A stretch of 7,027 nucleotides of DNA from Allobrachymonas sp. GTDB lineage: Bacteria; Pseudomonadota; Gammaproteobacteria; Burkholderiales; Burkholderiaceae_C. The notes below the pieces were generated by a model. The model ran no database searches. It was given only the letters and a program-made list of their open reading frames with translations, and was not told the origin of the DNA. Positions 1 to 5,055 of this stretch are shown in pieces. Location of the stretch: assembly GCA_012036375.1 (NCBI GenBank), contig JAAUOI010000157.1, positions 1 to 7,027 of the forward strand, written 5' to 3'. A program made the translations under genes and the position numbers. Each line of letters opens with the position of its first letter. Position 1 is the stretch's first letter.

Positions 1-466
1 GTCACGGGCGGCGCTGAGCGAAACGGCAGTCAGTCCACTCTGGAGCAGCCTGATCCGGCTGTCGGCGGGTGCGCTGCTGCTGCTGCCTTATCTGCTGATG
101 CGCGGCTGGGGTGAGCCAGTCAATCAGCAAACCAATCAGCAAACCAATCAGCAAATCAATCAGATGTGTCAGCCATTGCGCTCAGGCCGATTTTGGCTCA
201 GGCTGGTCGTAGCGGCAGTTTTGGGGACTTATCTGGGCATCTGGCTTCAGCAGACAGCCTTGAAATTTACGGTAGCTGGCATTGCCCAAGCGCTGATTGC
301 CACGAGTCCGCTGTTTATTTTGCCGATTGCCATAGGCATGGGCGAACGGGTCTCGCTGCGGGCAATGCTAGGGGCATTGGTGGCGCTGGTGGGCGTTGGG
401 CTGCTGTTTGGCGCAGGCTTAAGCGGGTTTGGAGTTGGGGGGATGAGGTCGGCGAGGGCGACGTAG
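1..466 (+). CDS. EamA/DMT-family permease, C-terminal half (5' partial)
   Basis: Inner-membrane permease of the drug/metabolite transporter (EamA) superfamily; substrate unknown. The frame is open from the left edge (codons in phase with base 2), so the start lies outside the window. What is visible matches the second of the two five-helix EamA repeats: a helix around AGALLLLPYLL, then a hydrophilic loop, a helix VVAAVLGTYLGIWLQQTAL, a helix beginning GIAQALIATSPLFILPIA, the short conserved turn GERVSLR, and a last helix GALVALVGVGLLFG. The loop between the first two visible helices carries an unusual Asn/Gln-rich insertion encoded by a 12-bp tandem repeat. The last residues (GMRSARAT) are read antisense from the convergent ZIP gene, so the native C-terminal tail is probably replaced, although all helices of this half are present. 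The family is clear; activity is uncertain because the N-terminal half is not visible. Confidence 0.85.
   Translation, partial: SRAALSETAVSPLWSSLIRLSAGALLLLPYLLMRGWGEPVNQQTNQQTNQQINQMCQPLRSGRFWLRLVVAAVLGTYLGIWLQQTALKFTVAGIAQALIATSPLFILPIAIGMGERVSLRAMLGALVALVGVGLLFGAGLSGFGVGGMRSARAT
121..163 (+). repeat. 12-bp tandem repeat inside the EamA permease gene
   Basis: The unit caatcagcaaac occurs twice exactly (121-132, 133-144), once with a final t (145-156), and then as a partial 7-base copy (157-163). It is in frame and encodes Asn-Gln-Gln-Thr repeats in a loop between two transmembrane helices. The unit is a multiple of three, so copy-number change would lengthen or shorten the loop without breaking the frame. 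Confidence 0.9.
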
Positions 467-1195
467 ATGAAGCTGGCGGAGGCGATGACGAGCATGAAGG
501 GCAGGATGTCTTGCAGTCGGGCGACGAGCAAATAGCCGGTAATGCCGCCCAAGACGGTGACTGCGCCTGCAGAGCACAGTTTGAGGAGTGCGGGGGAAAA
601 GCCGCGCTCGGTGCGCTTTAAAACAACCATATCGCCCATGTGATGAGGAATTTCATGGGCGAGCACAGCCAGCGAGGCAATCACGCCGAGGCGGAAATCG
701 GCCAAGAAAGCCGATGCGATCAAAATTCCGTCGCCAAAGCAATGCACGCTGTCGCCCACCAACACGCTCCAGCCGCCAGCTTGGTGCGTATGGGAATCTT
801 GTTTGTGGCTAGTGCCGTGAGCAGGATGGTGATGATGCGCGTGATGGCTTTGTGCCTCGTCGTTATGAGCAGTTTCGTGAGGAGCATGATCGTGCGCATC
901 CGAAGCAGCACCGTGATGGTGTTCGTGCCCGTGGTGATACAGCTCGGCTTTGTCGAGTAAAAAGAAAAACACCAAGGCTGCGAGCAATACGGCAAACAAG
1001 TCTTTCGCATCGGCTGAGCTGTTGATCGCTTCGGGCATCAAATGCATGAATGCCGTGGCCAACAATGCACCAGCGGCTAGGCTGAGCAGATGCTGCGTGT
1101 AGCGCGCGAGCACGCCAAATGTGAGCCAGGCTGCAAATCAAAACGCTGCCAATGCCAGCGGCGAGTGTGCCCATCACGATAGCCAATAAATTCAT
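247..1195 (-). pseudogene. ZIP-family metal transporter, frameshifted near the N-terminus and truncated at the C-terminus
   Basis: ZIP proteins import divalent metals such as zinc across the inner membrane. Family signatures in the main frame (open from GTG at 1113): a helix with SLAAGALLATAFMHLMPEA; a histidine-rich loop at residues 60-110 (HHGHEHHHG and HHAHHHH); the metal-site helix HCFGDGILIASAF (residues 124-136); HEIPHHMGD (153-161), the TM5 signature; and SFIYVALADLIP (214-225). The natural start is probably ATG at 1195, preceded by AGGAA (1203-1207) at 7 bases. From there the first helix (MNLLAIVMGTLAAGIGSVLI) is read in another frame, which joins the main frame only if one base is removed from the GC run at 1102-1108. 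After residue 225 (about position 439) the ZIP similarity stops. The remaining 63 residues are antisense to the EamA gene, are Pro/Ser-rich and lack the expected final helix. Family identity is firm. Loss of function is inferred; translation from GTG 1113 would still lack the first and last helices. Confidence 0.8.
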
Positions 1196-1220
1196 CACGA
1201 TATTCCTATTAACACCCCAA

Positions 1221-1245
1221 GAATGCTATCAATACAATAGCATTC
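1221..1245. promoter_or_regulatory. Perfect 9-bp inverted repeat upstream of the ZIP gene (possible operator)
   Basis: gaatgctat (1221-1229) and atagcattc (1237-1245) are exact reverse complements separated by 7 bases. The site ends 26 bases before the ZIP ATG and would overlap the transcription start if TAAAAT at about 1252-1257 (minus strand) is the -10 element. No T tract follows on either strand, so a terminator is unlikely. The half-site ATGCTAT resembles the ATGTTAT half of the enterobacterial Zur box, but the spacing between halves is 7 bases rather than 3. A metal-responsive operator is therefore only a guess. Confidence 0.5.
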
Positions 1246-1248
1246 GAC

Positions 1249-1261
1249 GCATATTTTATGC
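1249..1261. promoter_or_regulatory. Short palindrome gcata-ttt-tatgc overlapping the putative ZIP -10 region
   Basis: Perfect 5-3-5 palindrome, three bases from the larger inverted repeat at 1221-1245. On the minus strand it contains TAAAAT, a 5/6 match to a sigma-70 -10 element. No convincing -35 hexamer is seen at the expected distance. It may be part of the same control region or a chance AT-rich palindrome. Confidence 0.35.
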
Positions 1262-1480
1262 CGACTAGAGGCCGATTTGTCTTTAAAAATCAAGCCGCGT
1301 CGTCAACTCGCGCACCATGGAAAAACCGCCGCTTTCACGCGGATGACGGTCATATTTGCGACTTTCATCAATAGCTTACACGAGCTGTCAAGCCCCTTGT
1401 ACGGCTTTTGCAAAGCAGGCCAAGGCACTTTGCATCGTGCCGAAAAAGCCTCGTCGCTAGGGAAAACCATAAAGGTTTGA

Positions 1481-2542
1481 ATGCCTTTGAAGTCGTTTAT
1501 GTCATATTCTTGTCACACTTTATTTAGCGAAAGATCACCTCATGAACACGACAACGGCTTCTTTTTTCGTCAGCTCGGTATGGGCGTGGCACTGGCTCTG
1601 GCTCTTGCTAGTTTGAGCCTGGTTCAAGCGCAAAGCTCGGGCACTGGCTCTACTTTGGTGCGCGATTTGATGGCGAGTTGGACGGCGCAACATGGCCAAA
1701 CCGTTGGCGGAGCAAAGTATGAGCCTAGCGGATCGTCTGCGGGCATTGCCGTCGCTCGCGACGGAACGGCGGATTTCGGTATCACGGATGTGCCGCTCAC
1801 CGCGGCGGCCTTGCAGCAGGGCAATTTGCGCCAGATCCCATTGGCTGGCGCAGCAGTGGCAGTGATCGTGAATTTGCCCGAGCTGGGCGGCAAGCCGATC
1901 AAACTCACCGGCGATATATTGGCCAGCATTTACTTGGGCGAAATCACGCAATGGAATCACTCGCAAATCACGGCCGCCAACCCCGGCCTGCCCTTGCCAG
2001 CACGCGCGATCACGCCTGTGTGGCGAAGCGATGGCTCGGGGCAATCGTATGTGTTTTCGAGCTATTTGGCGCGTAGCAATTCCAAATGGCGGCGCACCCC
2101 CGGCACAAGCAATAGCCTCAGCCAATTGGCTGGGCGCGGCGTGCGAGGTGGCGCAGCAGTGATTGAGGCCGTCAAGGCCACGCCGGGTGCGATTGGTTAT
2201 GACAGCTTGGGGGCAGCCCAAAAAGCTCAATTGGCCGTAGCCGAACTGCGCAATGCGAGCGATAAGTTCATCGCGCCCAGTGCTGCGTCGATCAACGAAG
2301 CGCTCTCGCAAGCGCGCTGGGCCGCTGACAGCCTGAGCGCTGATTTGGATGGCAGCCCAGGCGTCAACAGCTACCCGATGACTGCCGTGCCCTATGCGCT
2401 GATCTCGGGTAATCGCAAAGGTGGTGTCAATCCCGTGGCATTTTTCAAAGCTGCTGTCTCTGGCGGCGATGCGCAAGTGACGCAAAATGGCTTTGTGCCT
2501 TTGCCAGCTAGTGCGAAAAATTTGGTGCTGCAAGTGCGCTGA
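1481..2542 (+). CDS. pstS: PstS-type periplasmic phosphate-binding protein (start region frameshifted)
   Basis: Substrate-binding protein that captures phosphate in the periplasm for the PstCAB ABC transporter. Residue numbers count from ATG 1481. Phosphate-loop motifs are visible: GSSAGI (84-89), DFGITDVPL (98-106) and RSDGSGQS (182-189; RSDGSGTT is usual). A signal peptide core GMGVALALALASLSLVQA ends near residue 50. ATG 1481 has AAAGG five bases upstream, but it gives an abnormally long, His-rich n-region that contains the Pho box. ATG 1542, downstream of the Pho box, would give a normal signal peptide (MNTTTASFF then RQLGMGVAL) if the six-T tract at 1562-1567 had one more T. As written, that start runs into a stop after 24 codons. 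The gene is therefore probably native from 1542 with a one-base loss, or mis-sequenced there; ATG 1580 is a weaker alternative. It stands alone: no pstC, pstA, pstB or phoU is adjacent. The family call is strong and the start is unresolved. Confidence 0.85.
   Translation: MPLKSFMSYSCHTLFSERSPHEHDNGFFFRQLGMGVALALALASLSLVQAQSSGTGSTLVRDLMASWTAQHGQTVGGAKYEPSGSSAGIAVARDGTADFGITDVPLTAAALQQGNLRQIPLAGAAVAVIVNLPELGGKPIKLTGDILASIYLGEITQWNHSQITAANPGLPLPARAITPVWRSDGSGQSYVFSSYLARSNSKWRRTPGTSNSLSQLAGRGVRGGAAVIEAVKATPGAIGYDSLGAAQKAQLAVAELRNASDKFIAPSAASINEALSQARWAADSLSADLDGSPGVNSYPMTAVPYALISGNRKGGVNPVAFFKAAVSGGDAQVTQNGFVPLPASAKNLVLQVR
1499..1516 (+). promoter_or_regulatory. Pho box (PhoB binding site) upstream of pstS
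   Basis: The sequence ATGTCAT-ATTC-TTGTCAC has the two-heptamer, 4-base-spacer layout of the PhoB consensus CTGTCAT-AWAW-CTGTCAC. Twelve of fourteen heptamer positions match; only the first base of each heptamer differs. An AT-rich stretch about 3-8 bases downstream (tttattta) could serve as the -10 element. The box sits 25 bases before the ATG at 1542 and directly ahead of a phosphate-binding protein gene, so phosphate-starvation control is the natural reading. It lies inside the open frame that starts at 1481, which argues against 1481 as the real start. Confidence 0.75.
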
Positions 2543-2552
2543 ACGCGGGTTC

Positions 2553-2607
2553 AAACGGCATGTCAAGCCACACCGTCATTTGAAAACGGCATGTCAAGCC
2601 ACGCCGT
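2553..2607. repeat. Two 24-bp direct repeats covering and duplicating the 3' end of the DLH-family gene
   Basis: Copy one is 2553-2576 and copy two is 2584-2607. They differ at one base (caccgt versus cgccgt) and are offset by 31 bases. Copy two contains the last codons and stop of the minus-strand hydrolase gene (Gly-Val-Ala-stop, stop at 2594-2596). Copy one repeats that gene end in the gap between the two convergent genes, 10 bases after the pstS stop. Confidence 0.9.
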
Positions 2608-2608
2608 T
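2585..2608 (-). terminator. Weak hairpin at the DLH-family gene end, possible terminator
   Basis: aacggc (2585-2590) pairs with gccgtt (2603-2608) across a 12-base loop that contains the stop codon. Read on the minus strand, the stem is followed by a short T run (GCCGTTTTC). The stem is short, the loop is large and the T tract is poor. The other repeat copy can form only a four-pair version. This is the only terminator-like structure between the convergent genes. Confidence 0.3.
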
Positions 2609-3505
2609 GGCCTTGAACCATTCCAAACAGCGTTTCCAGCCGTCTTGCGCAGGGGCTGCGCGGAAGCTGGGGCGGTAGTCGGCATGGAAGGCATGCGGTG
2701 CTTCGGGGTAAACCACAAATTCGCTTTTCTTGGCCGCTGCGCTACCTCCCGCCAAAGCGGTTTTCATGCGCTCCACCGTGTCTAGCGGAATGCCGGTATC
2801 TGCCGCGCCATACAGGCCGAGCACAGGGCCATTGATCGTGTTCACCAAATCGACCGGGTTTTTCGGCTGCAAATCATTGGGCTGCCCGACCAAGCGGCCA
2901 TACCAAGCCACGCCGGCTTTCACGCTCTTGCTGTGCGCGGCATAGAGCCAAGTGATGCGCCCGCCCCAGCAAAAGCCCGTGACGGCCACTTTGCTGGTAT
3001 CGCCGCCGTTTTTACCTGCCCAAGCCACCACGCCATCCAAATCCGTCATCACCTGCGCATCTGGCACTTTGCTGACCACTTCGCGGATCAAATCAGCGAT
3101 CACGTTGTATTGCGTCGGATCACCTTGGCGGGCAAACAGCTCGGGCGCAATCGCCATGTAGCCCGCCTTGGCAAAGCGCCGCGCGGTGTCGGCAATGTAT
3201 TCATGCACGCCAAACACTTCTGAGACGACCAGCACCACCGGCAGATTGGTTTTGCCCGCTGGCCGAGCGACGTAAATGGGTACTTTGAAGCCTGCCACAT
3301 CCACCAACACCTCGCCCACTGTCAAGCCTTCAGAAGACGTTTTGATCGCTGTTTGCGCCACTGCGCCCGCCGTGGCCGCATAGCCCACACCAAAAGCCGA
3401 GGTTTTAAGCACCGCGCGGCGGCTCGGGAATTGGCCCGATACGCTGTTTAAAAGGCTGGCGGCATCGGCTAGTTTGTCGTCTGCGGGATGGTGTGTAGTG
3501 TGCAT
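2594..3505 (-). CDS. Dienelactone hydrolase family protein with a Tat signal
   Basis: Alpha/beta hydrolase of the dienelactone hydrolase (carboxymethylenebutenolidase) family, 303 residues from ATG 3505. This start has GGAGA six bases upstream (3512-3516), whereas the longer open frame beyond it has neither that nor family similarity. Residues 28-34 read SRRAVLK, a twin-arginine motif, followed by the apolar stretch TSAFGVGYAATAGAVA. Export of a folded enzyme by the Tat system is therefore likely, with cleavage near residue 50. Catalytic residues by family pattern: Cys179 in GFCWGGR, Asp236 in YGAADTGIP and His271 in APHAF, with the supporting Glu96 in VSEVFGVHEY. The typical cytoplasmic enzyme has about 235 residues; the excess is the leader. 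It is divergent from the tautomerase gene across 67 bases, an arrangement that hints at a shared role with enol or lactone substrates. No other aromatic-degradation gene is present, so the true substrate is unknown. Confidence 0.9.
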   Translation of the reverse strand: MHTTHHPADDKLADAASLLNSVSGQFPSRRAVLKTSAFGVGYAATAGAVAQTAIKTSSEGLTVGEVLVDVAGFKVPIYVARPAGKTNLPVVLVVSEVFGVHEYIADTARRFAKAGYMAIAPELFARQGDPTQYNVIADLIREVVSKVPDAQVMTDLDGVVAWAGKNGGDTSKVAVTGFCWGGRITWLYAAHSKSVKAGVAWYGRLVGQPNDLQPKNPVDLVNTINGPVLGLYGAADTGIPLDTVERMKTALAGGSAAAKKSEFVVYPEAPHAFHADYRPSFRAAPAQDGWKRCLEWFKANGVA

Positions 3506-3554
3506 AGGGTGTCTCCGTGAATAATCCATCATATTCTTATCCAATGACACCCTA
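3505..3554. promoter_or_regulatory. Divergent control region with a 9-bp inverted repeat, one arm in each leader
   Basis: tagggtgtc (3505-3513) and gacacccta (3546-3554) are exact reverse complements, 32 bases apart and centred in the gap between the hydrolase and tautomerase genes. The left arm lies between the hydrolase ribosome binding site and its ATG; the right arm is in the tautomerase leader. Both messages therefore carry GACACCCTA near their start. It could be a paired operator or a shared leader element. Promoter hexamers between the arms are not clear. Confidence 0.45.
3512..3516 (-). promoter_or_regulatory. Ribosome binding site fixing the DLH-family start
   Basis: GGAGA on the minus strand, six bases before ATG 3505. 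It decides between this start and longer in-frame readings that reach to 3676 across the divergent gene. Confidence 0.7.
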
Positions 3555-3572
3555 GCCCAGAGGACAAACCCC

Positions 3573-3764
3573 ATGCCCACACTCAAAGTTGAAATGATGG
3601 AAGGCCGCACACCTGAACAGAAAACGGCGCTCGTCAAAGCGCTCACGCAAGCCGTGGTGGATACGCTAGGCTCCAAGCCAGAAAGCGTGGATATTTTGAT
3701 CTACGACATTCCGCGCCAAAACTGGGCGACGGGCGGCATCCAGTGGTCAGAACGAACCTCCTAA
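3573..3764 (+). CDS. 4-oxalocrotonate tautomerase family protein
   Basis: Small tautomerase of 63 residues including the initiator Met, the normal size for this family of hexameric enzymes that use an N-terminal proline as general base. After Met removal the protein begins with Pro1 (PTLKVEMMEGR), and Arg11 of the family is present. The position equivalent to Arg39 in the Pseudomonas enzyme is Asp (VDILIYDI), and Phe50 is Trp (RQNW). Proline chemistry is therefore expected, but activity on 2-hydroxymuconate is doubtful. The start ATG has AGAGGA (3559-3564) eight bases upstream. It is divergent from the hydrolase gene and followed after 10 bases by darP, so it may be the first gene of a darP–mog transcript. 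The family assignment is firm; the substrate is unknown. Confidence 0.9.
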   Translation: MPTLKVEMMEGRTPEQKTALVKALTQAVVDTLGSKPESVDILIYDIPRQNWATGGIQWSERTS

Positions 3765-3774
3765 AAAACTCACC

Positions 3775-4412
3775 ATGACACGCGGACAAAAAACTGGGCG
3801 CGGCCCCAACGGCTATTACGTCAAGGGCGAATTCGTTGCCGATGGCAGCGAGCTCGATTTGGAGCTCAAAGCCGAATTCGACGGCAGCCGAGCCAAGCTC
3901 AAAGCGACTAGCGATGCCCTGCAAAAGCTTGGCGTGGCCTTGCTCGATTTGCCCGAGAGCCGCTGGGAAAAGCTCGATCTGCCTGAGAAGCTTTTGATGC
4001 GCTCAAAGAAGCCAAGCGCATCAGCAACTTTGAAGGCAAGCGCCGCCAGATGCAATACATCGGCAAACTCATGCGCAAGGTCGATCCCGCACCGATTGAA
4101 GCCGCAGTCATCGCCGCCAAAAAAGGCAGCGCGACCGAGACGCTTTCTTTGCACCGCGCTGAAAAATGGCGAGATGATTTGATCGCCGACGAGGGCACGC
4201 TAGAGCGCTGGATGGCCGAATACCCGCAAACCGATGCCCAGCACCTGCGCTCCCTCATCCGCCAAGCCCGCAAGTCCATCGTGCCCGATGCAGGCGCAGG
4301 AGAAGCGCAGCGGCAAAGCAAGGTGTATCGGGAGATATTTCAGCTCGTCAAAGTGGCGCTGCAAGCACCTGAAGAAGACGCCTCTGATATTGAATCCACA
4401 GAAGAAGAATAA
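3775..4412 (+). pseudogene. darP: DarP/YjgA ribosome-associated protein (DUF615), split by a one-base frameshift
   Basis: DarP (formerly YjgA, DUF615) is a small cytoplasmic factor that binds late 50S ribosomal precursors and helps their maturation. The first part, from ATG 3775, has the family start NGYYVKGEFVADGSELDLELK and continues through SDALQKLGVALLDLP to LPEKL at residue 73. The frame then goes out of phase in the ctttt at 3991-3995. From 3996 the next frame reads DALKEAKRISNFEGKRRQMQYIGKLMRKVDPAPIEA, the central conserved block, and later LHRAEKWRDDLIADE and LRSLIRQARK, ending in an acidic tail with stop at 4410-4412. Restoring one base in the T run gives a normal 212-residue protein. 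As written, the first frame runs on to 4182 with unrelated sequence. No clear Shine-Dalgarno sequence precedes the ATG, and coupling to the tautomerase stop 10 bases upstream is possible. A sequencing error is as likely as true gene loss. Confidence 0.85.
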
Positions 4413-4417
4413 ATGTG

Positions 4418-5011
4418 ATGAATTTCGACCCCGTCAACATCGGCATCGTCTCCATCAGCGATCGCGCATCGACTGGTGTGTATGAAGACAAGGGTTTGCC
4501 TGCGCTCAAAGAATGGCTCACCAAGGCTTTGAAGAACACGATCACGTTTGAAGCGCGTCTCATTCCCGATGAAAAGGCAGTCATCAGCGCGACCCTGATT
4601 GAGCTGGTCGATGCCGGCTGCTCGCTCGTGCTCACCACAGGCGGCACAGGCCCTGCGCTGCGCGATGTCACGCCGGAGGCGACCTTTGCCGTGGCGCACA
4701 AAGAGATGCCCGGCTTTGGCGAGCAGATGCGTCAAATCAGCCTGCGCTTCGTGCCGACGGCGATTTTGTCGCGTCAATGCGCCGTGGTTCGTGACAGAAG
4801 TCTCATTATCAATTTGCCCGGTCAACCCAAATCGATTGCTGAAACGTTAGAAGGTCTCAAAGCTGGGGACAATCCTGTTCACGGCATTTTTGCTGCCGTT
4901 CCGTATTGCATTGATTTGATTGGCGGGCCTTATTTGGAAACAAATGAGGAAGTCTGTAAAGCCTTCCGTCCCAAATCAGCCCTGCGGCCAACGCCCGCTG
5001 TCTCCGCATAA
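4418..5011 (+). CDS. mog: Molybdopterin adenylyltransferase MogA
   Basis: Cytoplasmic enzyme that adenylates molybdopterin with ATP, activating it for molybdate insertion in molybdenum-cofactor synthesis. The protein has 197 residues from ATG 4418. Family motifs in order: IGIVSISDRAS near the N-terminus; IPDE with Asp51; TTGGTGPALRDVTPEAT (73-89), containing the GGTG loop and the Asp83 that corresponds to an essential aspartate of E. coli MogA; MPGFGEQMR (97-105); and LPGQPKSI (133-140). GTG 4415 is in frame just upstream, but ATG 4418 is preferred. The start follows the darP stop by five bases, with GAAGAAGAA ahead of it, so coupled translation is likely. The gene appears intact, in contrast to its upstream neighbour. 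Confidence 0.95.
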   Translation: MNFDPVNIGIVSISDRASTGVYEDKGLPALKEWLTKALKNTITFEARLIPDEKAVISATLIELVDAGCSLVLTTGGTGPALRDVTPEATFAVAHKEMPGFGEQMRQISLRFVPTAILSRQCAVVRDRSLIINLPGQPKSIAETLEGLKAGDNPVHGIFAAVPYCIDLIGGPYLETNEEVCKAFRPKSALRPTPAVSA

Positions 5012-5055
5012 TCAAATACATTCACTGGGCGTTTGCTTCGAGAGGTCTCATTTTT

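Larger units (their letters stand above)
1196..1498. other. Non-coding stretch between the ZIP and pstS genes
   Basis: About 300 bases with no convincing gene. The ZIP-proximal part holds the ZIP ribosome binding site, two palindromes and a possible -10 element (TAAAAT on the minus strand, about 1252-1257) for ZIP. A TTG-started open frame at 1277-1480 (67 codons) has no family resemblance, no good ribosome binding site and no typical protein composition, so I treat it as chance. Nothing else is recognised until the Pho box at 1499. Confidence 0.6.

Noticed and set aside
640..960. Plus-strand open frame across the ZIP histidine-rich region
   Set aside because: It is antisense to the His-rich loop of the ZIP protein; its Met/Val-rich pattern is the complement of His codons.
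1277..1480. 67-codon TTG-started frame before pstS
   Set aside because: It has no ribosome binding site, no recognisable motif and no protein-like pattern, and it ends exactly where the alternative pstS start begins by chance.
1535..2566. Long open frame (343 codons) on the minus strand opposite pstS
   Set aside because: It mirrors a clearly coding plus-strand gene. Its translation is Arg/His/Cys-rich with no family resemblance, as expected for an antisense shadow in GC-rich DNA.
3529..3538. tcatattctt shared with the Pho box region at 1502-1511, as a second Pho box
   Set aside because: Only the AT-rich core is shared. The flanking heptamers match the PhoB consensus poorly (about 5/7 and 3/7).
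3508..3676. Upstream extension of the hydrolase gene to 3676
   Set aside because: It would run antisense through the tautomerase gene and across the divergent promoter gap. The GGAGA at 3512-3516 and the Tat motif fit ATG 3505.
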